A stretch of DNA of 64,000 nucleotides from Pseudoduganella albidiflava. GTDB taxonomy: Bacteria > Pseudomonadota > Gammaproteobacteria > Burkholderiales > Burkholderiaceae_D. The notes beneath the pieces were generated by a model, which saw only the letters and a list, made by a program, of their open reading frames with translations, was not told the origin of the DNA and made no database searches. Positions within the stretch are counted from its first letter, which is position 1, and every line of letters begins with the position of its first letter. The position numbers were made by a program, and so were the translations under genes. Shown here in pieces: positions 54,177 to 63,600 of the stretch. The DNA is taken from positions 2,852,001 to 2,916,000 of the forward strand of contig NZ_CP036401.1 of the NCBI RefSeq assembly GCF_004322755.1, written 5' to 3'.

Positions 54177-54190
54177 AGGCACGCGCAATA

Positions 54191-54220
54191 AAGAAGGGGC
54201 GCCATGCGGCGCCCCTTTTC
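54191..54220. terminator. Bidirectional terminator between TonB receptor and APC permease
   Basis: AAGAAGGGGCGCC / GGCGCCCCTTTTC stem with a short loop. A/T runs on both sides suit the two convergent genes. Confidence 0.85.
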
Positions 54221-54245
54221 ACATCACTGCCTCTTCATTCCCTGT

Positions 54246-55643
54246 TCACTGCTGCTTGCCCAGCACCGAATGGTGGCGCGAGTAGCCGAAGTAGATGGCC
54301 AGGCCGATGACCAGCCAGATGCCGAAGGCAAGCCAGGTGTGCCACGACAGGTAGGCCATCAGCGTGACGCAGAACGCCACGGCCAGCATCGGAATCACCG
54401 GCACGCCGGGGCAGCGGAACGCGCGGTGCAGGTCCGGGCGCTGCTTGCGCAGGATGATCACGGCGATCGAGACCAGCGAGAACGCGGCCAGCGTGCCGAT
54501 GTTGATCAGTTCGGCCAGCACGTTCAGCGGCACCAGCGCGGCCAGCAGGCCGAACACGATGCCGACGATCCAGGTGGCGAGGAATGGCGTGCCGTGCTTC
54601 GGGTGGATCGACGACAGGCGCTTGGGCAGCAGGCCGTCGCGCGACATGGCGAAGATGATGCGCGTCTGGCCGTACGACATCACCAGGATCACGGTGGTCA
54701 TGCCGAGGATGGCGCCCAGGTCGACGAAGCCGGCGACCCAGTTTTCACCGGCGTATTTCAGCGCCAGCGAGACCGGGTGGTCGATCCCCTCGAACTGCCT
54801 GAACGGCACGATGCCCGTCATGATCGCCGAGACCACCACGTACAGGATCGTGCAGACGGCCAGCGAGCCGATGATGCCGATCGGCAGGTCGCGCTCGGGG
54901 CGCTTGACTTCCTCGGCGGCCGACGTGACGGCATCGAAACCGATGAAGGCGAAGAACACCAGGGCGGCGGCGGACAGCACGCCGGTGTGTCCGTACGGCA
55001 TGAACGGCTGCCAGTTGTCGGGTTTCACGTGGCCCACGCCGACGGCGATGAACAGCAGCACGACGCCGACCTTGATGGCCACCATGACGTTGTTCATGCG
55101 TGCCGATTCGCGGATGCCCAGCGACAGCATGCCGGCCAGCACGATCATGATGAGGAAGGCCGGCAGATTGAAGTAGGTGGCCACGCCGGGCACCGCGCCC
55201 GGCGCGCCGGTCAGGGCCGTCGGCAGCTGCACGCCGAAGCCGGCCAGCAGCGATTGCAGGTAGCCGGACCAGCCGACCGCGACAGCCGATGCGGCCAGGC
55301 CGTATTCCAGCATGAGGTCCCAGCCGATCATCCAGGCGACCAGTTCGCCCAGCGTGGCATAGCTGTAGGTATAGATCGAGCCGGCGACCGGCACGGTGGA
55401 GGCGAATTCCGCGTAGCACAGCGCGGCGAAGCCGCAGGCGAGGGCGGCGATGACGAAGGAAAGCGTGAGCGCGGGGCCGGCCGTCAGGGCGCCGGTACCG
55501 GTCAGCACGAAGATGCCGGTGCCGACAATGGCGCCGATGCCCATCAGGACGAGGTCGAACGGGCCCAGGACTTTCTTCAACCCGCCGGGCTTACGACTGG
55601 CCGCGACCATATCGTCAAGATTTTTGGTTCTGAAAATGCTCAC
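54246..55643 (-). CDS. APC-family amino-acid permease
   Basis: 465 residues with 12 or more membrane helices. The GTG at 55643 is chosen because TTGGAG lies six bases upstream and 'SIFRTKNLDDMVAASRKPG' is the usual start of the YfnA/CAT subgroup; the frame runs on to 55802 without support. Helix 1 has 'GPFDLVLMGIGAIVGTGIFV'. Further motifs are 'YAEFASTVPVAGSIYTYSYA' and 'VFFAFIGFDAVTSAAEEVK'. Probably a proton-coupled amino-acid importer; the substrate is not clear. Confidence 0.9.
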   Translation of the reverse strand: MSIFRTKNLDDMVAASRKPGGLKKVLGPFDLVLMGIGAIVGTGIFVLTGTGALTAGPALTLSFVIAALACGFAALCYAEFASTVPVAGSIYTYSYATLGELVAWMIGWDLMLEYGLAASAVAVGWSGYLQSLLAGFGVQLPTALTGAPGAVPGVATYFNLPAFLIMIVLAGMLSLGIRESARMNNVMVAIKVGVVLLFIAVGVGHVKPDNWQPFMPYGHTGVLSAAALVFFAFIGFDAVTSAAEEVKRPERDLPIGIIGSLAVCTILYVVVSAIMTGIVPFRQFEGIDHPVSLALKYAGENWVAGFVDLGAILGMTTVILVMSYGQTRIIFAMSRDGLLPKRLSSIHPKHGTPFLATWIVGIVFGLLAALVPLNVLAELINIGTLAAFSLVSIAVIILRKQRPDLHRAFRCPGVPVIPMLAVAFCVTLMAYLSWHTWLAFGIWLVIGLAIYFGYSRHHSVLGKQQ

Positions 55644-55785
55644 TGCTTCTCCAATTTTGTTGAGATTGTCTCCGGCGCCGCGCGTTGCCGGGTAGGCCCG
55701 CAGCGGTCTGTCGCTGTTTGCACAACGGCAAGCCCGGGCGGGCTCGCCGCCGCATACTAGCACACGGGGACAATGATGAAAATCA

Positions 55786-55803
55786 GTTAACGTATACGTC
55801 AAC
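55786..55803. promoter_or_regulatory. 18-bp near-palindrome upstream of the APC permease
   Basis: GTTAACGTATACGTCAAC is a dyad with one mismatched pair, 142 bp before the permease start. A possible operator. Confidence 0.45.
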
Positions 55804-55990
55804 GAGAGCGGCGGAAAAGCCGGCTCGGGGAGTGGCGAAAAGCAGTGGAGAAAGGCCGATCAAGCAGGGCGGCCGTGCAGGGCGAAGCGAGGGAAGGGCG
55901 GGGGTAAAGCGGAAAGAATGCGGGGAAAGTGCGGGGGAATGTGCGGAGAAAGTAACGGGAAAGAATCGCATCCCCGGCGCGCTGCCGGGG
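55804..55990. other. Purine-rich intergenic tract ending in a minus-strand terminator
   Basis: About 160 bp are strongly G/A-rich on the plus strand and carry no convincing gene. At 55972-55990, CCCCGGC / GCCGGGG forms a hairpin followed on the minus strand by GATTCTTTCC, a weak terminator for the small gene at 56009. Confidence 0.5.
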
Positions 55991-56008
55991 ACCCGTGTCA
56001 GGAAAGCC

Positions 56009-56209
56009 TCAGTGCAGGAAACGGCCGCGGCTGTCGATATAGCGGCTGCTTTCAGCCATCTTGTCCAGCCGCGCCTGCACCAGCCGGTGCCACGCGTCGA
56101 CCCACTTCGATGCCAGCATGCTTTCCTCGGCCGAGCGCGCGTAGAGCGTGCGTTCGACCGCGCGTTGTTGGCGTTGCAGGGCGTAGGAAACTTTGAAGAT
56201 GCTGTTCAT
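56009..56209 (-). CDS. Small protein, 66 residues, unknown function
   Basis: Reads 'MNSIFKVSYALQRQQRAVER', then 'TLYARSAEESMLASKWVDA' and 'WHRLVQARLDKMAESSRY'; helical and charged. An in-frame ATG four codons earlier (56221) is possible; GAAAG before 56209 is a weak Shine-Dalgarno sequence. No family recognised. It shares with the small gene at 22986 a tiny size, a lone minus-strand position and the 17-bp upstream element; the proteins themselves are only loosely alike. Confidence 0.62.
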   Translation of the reverse strand: MNSIFKVSYALQRQQRAVERTLYARSAEESMLASKWVDAWHRLVQARLDKMAESSRYIDSRGRFLH

Positions 56210-56282
56210 GGGCGCTTTCATCAGTCGGTAAGTGGCGTGGTGCCGATGAACTGCATTTTCCGGGTTTCAGCCCTGTTTGAAT

Positions 56283-56299
56283 GTGCGCCAGTTCACGTA
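56283..56299 (-). promoter_or_regulatory. 17-bp element shared with 23254-23270
   Basis: Plus-strand GTGCGCCAGTTCACGTA followed by GG, 73 bp before the start of the small gene at 56209. Confidence 0.6.
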
Positions 56300-56451
56300 G
56301 GACTGAGATTACACCGGCTGATGTCCGAATACTACACGGCGTCCTACAGTAGTCCGACTCTCAAAAACATGGCTCAACCATAAAGTGGAGGAAATGACAA
56401 CGAAACAGATCTCGGGCTGAACTCCGAAGACCATCGACAAGGACAACGACA

Positions 56452-57264
56452 ATGTTTAAGACCGCGCACACCGACACCTCCTCCCTCCCGGGCTCGATGA
56501 TCAACCTGGCCGCCACCGCGCCGAAAGCGCCGCGCGGCAAGCTGGCGCCGCAGGGCATCAGCGTGACGGGGGTGCAGCAGAACGAACTGCTGCGTGCGCT
56601 GCCGATGGATGAACTGGAGCGCCTGCTCCCGGGCCTGGAACTGGTGGCGATGCCAGCCGGTAAACATCTGTACGATTTCGGCGAGAAGATCGAATACAGC
56701 TACTTCCCGACCACGGCCATCGTGTCGCTGCAATATGTGAACGAGGATGGCATCACCACCGAGATCGCGGTGGTGGGGCGCGAAGGCGTGGCCGGCGTGG
56801 CGATGTACAAGGGCGAACGCGCCAGCAACACGGCGGTGGTGCAGGCCGCCGGCTACGGCTACCGCCTGCGCACCGATGCGCTGCGCGCCCACTTCGCCGA
56901 GGGCGGCATGCTGGCCCAGCAGCTGATGCGCTACACCAGCTGCCTGTTCGCGCAACTGGCGCAGAACGTCGTGAGCAGCCGCCACAGCAGTATCGAACAA
57001 AAGCTGTGCCGCTGGCTGCTGGAGCGCCTGGACCGCTCCCCATCGAATGAACTGAAGGTCACCCAGGAACTGATCGCCAACCTGCTGGGCGTGCGCCGCG
57101 AAAGCATCACCGCCGCCGCCGGCAAGCTGGCTGCCGACGGCCTGATCCAGTGCCGCCGCGGCATGGTGGTGGTGCTGGACCGCTCCGGCCTGGAACGCTG
57201 CGCCGGCGCCTGCTACTTCGCCGCCCGCGCCACCGCGGCGCAGGCCATGCACGGCAGCCACTGA
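56452..57264 (+). CDS. Crp/Fnr-family transcriptional regulator
   Basis: 270 residues. After a ~40-residue variable arm comes a cyclic-nucleotide-like fold ('AMPAGKHLYDFGEKIEYSYF', 'AVVGREGVAGVAMY') and a Crp-type HTH ('VTQELIANLLGVRRESITAA', 'LAADGLIQCRRG'). It lacks FNR cysteines and the E..SR reading residues of the Dnr-like protein at 35250, so it should read another site. Start ATG at 56452 behind AAGGA. The target is unknown; it is divergent from the small gene at 56009. Confidence 0.85.
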   Translation: MFKTAHTDTSSLPGSMINLAATAPKAPRGKLAPQGISVTGVQQNELLRALPMDELERLLPGLELVAMPAGKHLYDFGEKIEYSYFPTTAIVSLQYVNEDGITTEIAVVGREGVAGVAMYKGERASNTAVVQAAGYGYRLRTDALRAHFAEGGMLAQQLMRYTSCLFAQLAQNVVSSRHSSIEQKLCRWLLERLDRSPSNELKVTQELIANLLGVRRESITAAAGKLAADGLIQCRRGMVVVLDRSGLERCAGACYFAARATAAQAMHGSH

Positions 57265-57301
57265 CCCAGCCGCTGATCACCATGCCGGCGCGCCTGCCGG
57301 C

Positions 57302-59302
57302 TTACCCTTCAACGGGGCGGATGCCGCCCCGGCCCGCTTCCTTCGCCAGGTACATCTGGCGGTCCGCTTCGCGCAGCAGCTCGGCGGGTTCCGCCGCGTC
57401 GCCGGCGCCATGCATGGCGATGCCGATACTGGCGCCCACCTGCACCGTTTCCATCGATCCGCCGCGGGCCACCCCGACCGGCTCCGCCAGCGCGGCAATC
57501 AGCTTCGCCGCCACCATGCGCGCCTCGGCCAGCGTGTAGGGCTGCCCTTCGAGCACGACGACGAATTCATCGCCGGCCAGCCGCACCACGCTGTCGTTCT
57601 GGCGCACCGAACCCCGCAGGCGGCGCCCCACCTCGCACAGCAGCGCGTCGCCGGCATCGTGGCCGAGCCGGTCGTTGACGGCCTTGAAGCCATCGAGGTC
57701 GATGAACAGCACGGCGAAGCCGATGCCGTGCCGCTGCGAACGGGCCTTCGCCTGTGGCAGCAATTCTTCCAGCGCGCGCCGGTTCAGCAAGCCCGTCAGC
57801 GGATCGTGGCGCAGGTCGTACTCGCGCTGCGCCTCGGCCTGCTTGCGGTCGGAGATGTCATGCAGGAAAGCGGAAAACGTGCGCCGCCCGTCGATCTCCG
57901 TGGCGTGAATACGGATTTCCACCGTCAGCGTGCTGCCATCCTTGCGCCGGGCCGGCAACTCGAGCCGCTTGCCGACCACCGGCCCGGTGCCGGTGGCGCT
58001 GTAGCGCGCCAGCCCTTGCGCGTGGCGGTCGCGCAGGTCGGCGGGAATGATCAGCTGTTCCAGCGACCTGCCGCCCGCTTCCGCGGCGGTCCAGCCGAAG
58101 GTGCGCTCGGCCTGGCGGTTCCAGGCGATCACGCGGCCGCTGTCATCCAGGCCGATATAGGCATCGTTGGCGAACTCCAGGATGTTCGACAGTTCCGCCT
58201 CGTGGGCGCGCAGCGCCGCTTCAGCCTGCTGCTGGCGGCCGATCGCTTCGGTCAGGTGGCGGTTGGCCTCGACCAGCGCGCGGGTGCGGTCGTCGACCCG
58301 GGCTTCCAGCTGGGCGTGCAGTAGCGCCAGCTCTTGCTCGGCGGCCTTGCGCGCATCGATATCGATGACCGCCACGATGAAGTACTCGGGCCGGCCCCCG
58401 TCGTCGGTCTTCAGGCTGACGTTGGTGTGCACCCAGACGGCGCTGCCGTCGTGGCGGAGGTAGCGTTTCTGCCGCTCGTACTGGGTAATCTTGCCGGCCA
58501 GCAGATCGCGCACCAGCGCCATGTCGCCGGGCACGTCGTCGGGATGGGTGATCTGCCGGAACGTGAGCCGGCGGAATTGCTCTTCGGTGTAGCCGAGGAT
58601 CGCGCAGGCCGCCGCATTGACGGTCAGCCAGTTGCCGCTTTTCGCATCGATCAGGGCGATGCCGAAGCTGGCCAGCTCGAAGATCGAGCGCAGCCGGGCT
58701 TCGGTGCTGCGCATGGCCGCGTCCACGGCCTCCAGCTGCCCGCGCGCCAGCACCAGCTGTTCGCGCCGGTGCACCTCATCGGCGACGATGCCGGCCAGGT
58801 CCTGCAAGGCGGCCAGCTCGCCGGGGGCCAACTGGCGCGGCCGCGTGTCAATCGCGCACAGCGTGCCGATGGCATGGCCTTTCATCGAACGGATCGGCAC
58901 CCCGGCATAGAAGCGGATCTTCATCCCGCCCCGCACCAGCGGGTTGTCGGCAAAGCGGGAATCTTCCAGCGCATCGTTGACCACCAGCGGTTCGTGCTGT
59001 TCGATGGCATGGGTGCAGAACGAGACATTGCGGGGCGTTTCCGGCACATCCAGGCCGACCCGGGACTTGAACCACTGGCGGTCCCGGTCGACCAGCGAGA
59101 ACAGCGTGACGGGTGCGGCCAGCAGGCGGCTGGCCACCCGCGTGACCCGGTCGAACACGGGTTCGGGCGCCGAGTCGAGCAAGTCCAGCGCATGCAGCAA
59201 TGCCAGGCGGCCTCCTTCATCGGGAGATGCGGCGGCAGCCGGGGCTGGCGTACTGGCCGGGACCGGGGACGGCGTAGTGGGCGGTGGAAGCGACGCGGAC
59301 AT
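57302..59302 (-). CDS. Diguanylate cyclase with GAF and two PAS domains
   Basis: 666 residues, soluble. GAF ~45-180 ('APVTLFSLVDRDRQWFKSRV', 'VSFCTHAIEQHEPLVV'). PAS ~205-320 and PAS ~370-490 ('ILEFANDAYIGLDDSGRVIA'). The GGDEF domain is at ~500-665 with 'RQNDSVVRLAGDEF': the active site is AGDEF rather than GGDEF, and the RxxD inhibitory site is present. Makes cyclic di-GMP by family; the Gly-to-Ala change is common and does not by itself abolish activity. No EAL domain. It is convergent with the Crp-type regulator. Confidence 0.92.
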   Translation of the reverse strand: MSASLPPPTTPSPVPASTPAPAAAASPDEGGRLALLHALDLLDSAPEPVFDRVTRVASRLLAAPVTLFSLVDRDRQWFKSRVGLDVPETPRNVSFCTHAIEQHEPLVVNDALEDSRFADNPLVRGGMKIRFYAGVPIRSMKGHAIGTLCAIDTRPRQLAPGELAALQDLAGIVADEVHRREQLVLARGQLEAVDAAMRSTEARLRSIFELASFGIALIDAKSGNWLTVNAAACAILGYTEEQFRRLTFRQITHPDDVPGDMALVRDLLAGKITQYERQKRYLRHDGSAVWVHTNVSLKTDDGGRPEYFIVAVIDIDARKAAEQELALLHAQLEARVDDRTRALVEANRHLTEAIGRQQQAEAALRAHEAELSNILEFANDAYIGLDDSGRVIAWNRQAERTFGWTAAEAGGRSLEQLIIPADLRDRHAQGLARYSATGTGPVVGKRLELPARRKDGSTLTVEIRIHATEIDGRRTFSAFLHDISDRKQAEAQREYDLRHDPLTGLLNRRALEELLPQAKARSQRHGIGFAVLFIDLDGFKAVNDRLGHDAGDALLCEVGRRLRGSVRQNDSVVRLAGDEFVVVLEGQPYTLAEARMVAAKLIAALAEPVGVARGGSMETVQVGASIGIAMHGAGDAAEPAELLREADRQMYLAKEAGRGGIRPVEG

Positions 59303-59401
59303 GCCTCATTGTAGCGGCTGCGCCGGAAACAAGTCGGGCCGGAGAAGGGGGCGAAGAAGGGGGGCCGGCGCAGTGCGGCCGGCGGGCGCGGGGCCCGCCC
59401 G

Positions 59402-59665
59402 TCAGGCGTGGAAGGTGGCGCCGTCCAGCGTGCTGGATGCGTCGCGGCGCGGGCGCTGGCCGGTGACCGGGGCGGCCAGCACGCGGAGGATGGTTTCCGG
59501 CGGCAGGCCATGCTGGGCCAGGTAGGCCCAAGCCAGCGCGGCACCGCGTTCGGCGTCGTAGCGGATCGCCTGGTCGACCACCGCCGCCAGCGCAGGGTTG
59601 CTGCGCCGGTCATGCGGCTTGCCGCCAAGGTTGCCCTGTCCGCTTACCCGTCTCTCCAGAGTCAT
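59402..59665 (-). CDS. Hypothetical protein, 87 residues
   Basis: The ATG at 59665 follows TGGAG; a longer form from 59731 is possible. 'RRSNPALAAVVDQAIRYDAE', 'RGAALAWAYLAQHGLPPETI' and 'LRVLAAPVTGQRPRRD' suggest a small helical protein with a basic N-terminus. No family recognised. It lies upstream of the diguanylate cyclase on the same strand, 99 bp away. Confidence 0.6.
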   Translation of the reverse strand: MTLERRVSGQGNLGGKPHDRRSNPALAAVVDQAIRYDAERGAALAWAYLAQHGLPPETILRVLAAPVTGQRPRRDASSTLDGATFHA

Positions 59666-60037
59666 GCCGATCTCCACTGCTGTCACCGGGATAGCATCCG
59701 CTGTTGCAAACCGCAAGTCAAGCTGGCTCATGTATTTTCTGTCGTCGCGTTTCGGGGCGCCGGCTCGTTGCCGCGCTGTGCTGGAACATTGCGAAAAAAC
59801 TACAGTGTGTTTTGTTGATTGCCTTTAAAGAATTTTTCGTGCAATATGGTAACCGTCCGCCGCCCCCAACCTCAGCCGCGCGGACCGAGTTCCCTTCCGC
59901 ATCTCCGCGGGGACGCCGCTCCTGGCGCATCTCACGACCACCGGTCACGATATCGACGCACCCACCCAGGGGCTATCGCGTTCGTGCCGGCCGACAGGCC
60001 CCACCCGGGCTGTGAACCGCAAAATCTGGAGAACATC
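59666..60037. other. 372-bp gap before HTH paralogue 2
   Basis: Contains an AT-richer stretch (about 59790-59850) with the promoter of the HTH gene, then a long leader of about 185 bp. No other gene is supported here. Confidence 0.5.
59816..59849 (+). promoter_or_regulatory. Promoter of HTH paralogue 2
   Basis: TGATTGCCT, a 17-bp spacer, then CAATATGG; matches 49342-49375 in sequence and spacing. Confidence 0.6.
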
Positions 60038-60403
60038 ATGACGACCCTTCGCAGCGCTGCCAGCGCAACCAACAACCTGGACAACCACAATGGCATGCGT
60101 GCCGATGCGCACGAGGACGTGCTGCTGACGTACGACCCGAACCGGCTGCTCGATCACCTGATCGACCGGCTCGACCTGAAGAACGACGCGGCCCTGTCAC
60201 GCATGCTGGACGTGGCGCCGCCCGTGATCAGCAAGATCCGCCACTACCGCCTGGCGATCGGCGCCTCCCTGCTGATCCGCATGCATGAAGTGTCCGACAT
60301 TCCGATCGGCGACCTGCGCATCCTGATGGGCGACCGCCGCAGCAAGTTCCGCGTGGCGTTTTCCCAGAACGACGTGCCGGACATGAGCCTGCGCGCCGCC
60401 TGA
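60038..60403 (+). CDS. Small Cro/CI-like HTH protein, paralogue 2
   Basis: 121 residues. The ATG at 60038 follows CTGGAG. A ~28-residue variable arm leads to the core seen at 49492: 'LTYDPNRLLDHLIDRLDLKN', 'DAALSRMLDVAPPVISKIRH', 'GASLLIRMHEVSDIPIGDLR' and 'ILMGDRRSKFR'. About two thirds of the aligned core residues are identical. Likely a DNA-binding regulator; the target is unknown. Confidence 0.8.
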   Translation: MTTLRSAASATNNLDNHNGMRADAHEDVLLTYDPNRLLDHLIDRLDLKNDAALSRMLDVAPPVISKIRHYRLAIGASLLIRMHEVSDIPIGDLRILMGDRRSKFRVAFSQNDVPDMSLRAA

Positions 60404-60637
60404 GCCGGTGCATCGCCGCGCGGCGCGCCGCCGCCGCTGCGGCTGAGTGATGCTTTATGGCAACACTATTCCGGTATTCGCGGCGATCCGGACCCGCGCC
60501 GTGCCGCCCGGCGCCTTTCCTGGAGTACACTGACGGTTGCGCCTCGCTCCCTTCGCAAACATAAGGGAGCGATCCTTCCGCGAACCCCCGCCCCCGGTTC
60601 CTGAGTTTTTACCGCATCATTCGATCAGGAAGTTCCG

Positions 60638-63600
60638 ATGTCTCGTCACCCGGGGAGCGTGCGTCCGTCCACGCCATCTTCTACCCATTGTTCCCTCCTG
60701 GCGCGGCTGTTCCCGCGCCGCCGCCTGGGCAGCTGGCTGGCCCTGTGGCTGGCGCTGTCCGTGCTGCTGTCGACTTCCGTGCTGGTGGTCCTGCTGGGCC
60801 ACCTCGCCAGCAATGCGCTGAAGCAGTCAATTGCCGGCGCGCTGGCCGAGCGGGCACGCTATGCCGCGCAGCAGCTCGACAGCACGATGTACGAACGCTA
60901 CCGCGAAGTGCGGATGCTGGCGGCGCGCCGCGAATTCTCGGACGAGCGCCTGCCTGCCGCCGAACGGCGCCGCGTGGCCGAGAGCCTGCAGCAGAGCTAT
61001 CCGCTGTATGCGTGGATCGGGTTGACGGACCTGGACGGCAAGGTGCTGGCCGCCACCGGCGGCTTGCTGGAAGGCGCCGACGTGGCGAAACGCCCATGGT
61101 TTTCCGGCGCGCTGGCGGGCCGCCACGTGCACGACGTGCATGACGCGAAACTGCTGGCCAGGCTGTTGCCGCGCGAAGAGGGCGGACCGCCGCGCTTCGT
61201 CGACGTGGCCTTCCCCGTCGCCGGCCCGGACGGACGTGTGCAGGGCGTGCTGGGCGCGCACCTGAACTGGCGCTGGGCCGAGGCGATGCGCCTGCAGATC
61301 GACGCGGCCGGCGGCAGCGACGGTGAAACTCTGATCGTCGGCAGCGACGGCACGGTGCTGGCCGGGCCGCGCGCGGTGACGGGTACCGTGGTGGGTCCGG
61401 CGGTGCTCGCGGCGGCGCGGGCCGGCCGGCAACAGCATGCGGTGGAGCGCTGGGCCGACGGCCGCGACTACCTGGTGGGCGGCGCCGTCACGCGCGGCCA
61501 CGGCGGCTACCCGGGCCTGGGCTGGATCGTGCTGACCCGGCAGGATACCCGCGCCGCCTATGCCGAAGTGCGCAGCCTGCAGGCACGGGTCGCGCTGGTC
61601 GGCCTGGCCGTGGCGCTGGCCTCCTCGCTGATCGGCTGGCGGGTCTCGCGCCGCATCACGCGCCCGCTGCAGAACGCCGCCGCGCTGGCCGTGGCGATCG
61701 AGGAGGGCAGCAGCCACGCGATCGCGGTGCCGCGCGGCAGTTTCCAGGAACTGGCGGCGCTGACCGGCGCCGTCAATACCAGCCTGACCCGGCTCAAGGA
61801 GAAGGAGCGCCAGCTGACCGAGGTGAACGCCGAGCTGGAGGAACGCGTGGCGCAGCGTACCCGCGACGTGGCGCAATCGCTGGAAGCGGTGCGCCAGAAC
61901 GAGGCGCGCATCCGCGCCATCCTGGAAACCGCGCACGACGCCTTCATCGGCATGGACAGCGCCGGCCGCGTCACCGACTGGAACCCGCGCGCCGAACAGC
62001 TGTTCGGCTGGTCGCGCGAGGAAGTGCGCGGCCAGCCGCTGCACGACCTGGTGGTGCCGCCGGCCATGCGCGCGGCCCATACGGCCGGCCTGGCGCGCTT
62101 TCTGGCCGGCGGCGACAGCCGCGTGCTGGGCAAGCGCATCGAACTGATGGCGCTGCGCCGTGACGGCAGCGAGTTCCCCGTGGCGATGACGATCGGGCTG
62201 ATCGAGGTGGGCGGCAGCCGCTCGTTCGGCGCCTTCCTGGACGATATCTCCGAGCGCCGGCGCATCGAGCGCGAACTGGCCGACAGCGAAGAGTTCCTGC
62301 GCACCATCGCCGACAACAGCCCGGCCCTGATCGCCTATCTCGACCGCGACGAAGTGTACCGCTTCGCCAACCGCCGCTTCGAGACGCTGCTGGGCGTGGA
62401 CCCGGCGCGCATGATCGGCAAGCGGCTCGGCGACCTGGTCGGCCCGCAGGTGTACGACAGCCTGCGCGGCCACGTGCGCACCGTGCTGTCCGGCCAGGCG
62501 GTGCATTTCGAAACAGCGTTCGAGGTGCCCGGCTGGCCCACCTATTTCATGGCCGACTACATCCCCAGCATCGGCGCCGACGGCACGGTGCAGGGCTTCC
62601 ACGTGATGGCGATGGACATTACCGACCGCAAGATGGCCGAGCTGGCGCAGGCCCGCAACGAGCGCCTGGCGCAGGCGGCCAGCCGGGCCAAGAGCGAGTT
62701 CGTGGCCAATGTCAGCCATGAAATCCGCACGCCCCTGAACGCGGTGCTGGGGCTGGCGCACCTGCTCGAGCATTCCGGGCTGGCGCCGCAGCAGCGCGAA
62801 TACGTGGGCATGATCCAGTCGTGCGGCAAGACGCTGGTGGGCGTGGTCGACGATGTGCTCGATTTCTCCAAGATCGAGGCGGGCCGCGTCGACATCGCCG
62901 CGCTGCCGTTCGCGCTGGGCGAGATCGTCGAGGCGGCGGCCACCGCCATGCGGGCCAGCGGCAAGCCGCTGGAACTGGTGGTGGACGTGGAGCCGGACTT
63001 GCCGGCCATGTTCATCGGCGATGCGATGCGCCTGCAGCAGGTGCTGCTGAACCTGGTCGGCAATGCCCTCAAGTTCACCGCGCAGGGGCAGGTGGTGTTT
63101 ACCGCCAGCCGGCTGGCCCAGCACGGCAATACGGCGACCGTGCGCTTCGCCGTGCGCGATACCGGCATCGGCATCGACCCTGAGCAGCAGGCGCGCCTGT
63201 TCACGCCGTTCGAACAGGCCGACGCCGGCATTTCGCGCCGCTTCGGCGGCACCGGTCTCGGCCTGACGATCGCCCGCCAGCTGACCGAATTGATGGGCGG
63301 GCGTATCCAGCTGTCCAGCGTGGCGGGCGAGGGCAGCGAGTTTTCGGTGACGCTGCCGCTGGCCTGCGCGCCGCCGCCGGCCGCGCACCCGGGTCTCGAG
63401 GATGCTATGCAGCCCGGCGCCACCGCGCCGCTGCGCCTGCTGGTGGTGGAACCGCGCCGCGCCAGCCGCGCCAGCCTGGCGCGCGCCATCGAAACGCTGG
63501 GCTGGACGGCTGGCTGGGCCGAGTCGGCCGCGCAGGCGGTGGCCGCGGCCGACCTGCCCGTCGATGCCGTGCTGGTCGATGGCGACGCGGCGGTGGTGGC

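Noticed and set aside
54204..55760. A 518-codon plus-strand ORF
   Set aside because: Antisense to the APC permease; His/Gln/Asp-rich shadow product.
55685..56383. A 232-codon plus-strand ORF across the purine tract
   Set aside because: It crosses a terminator hairpin and is antisense to the small gene at 56009. No family and no good start.
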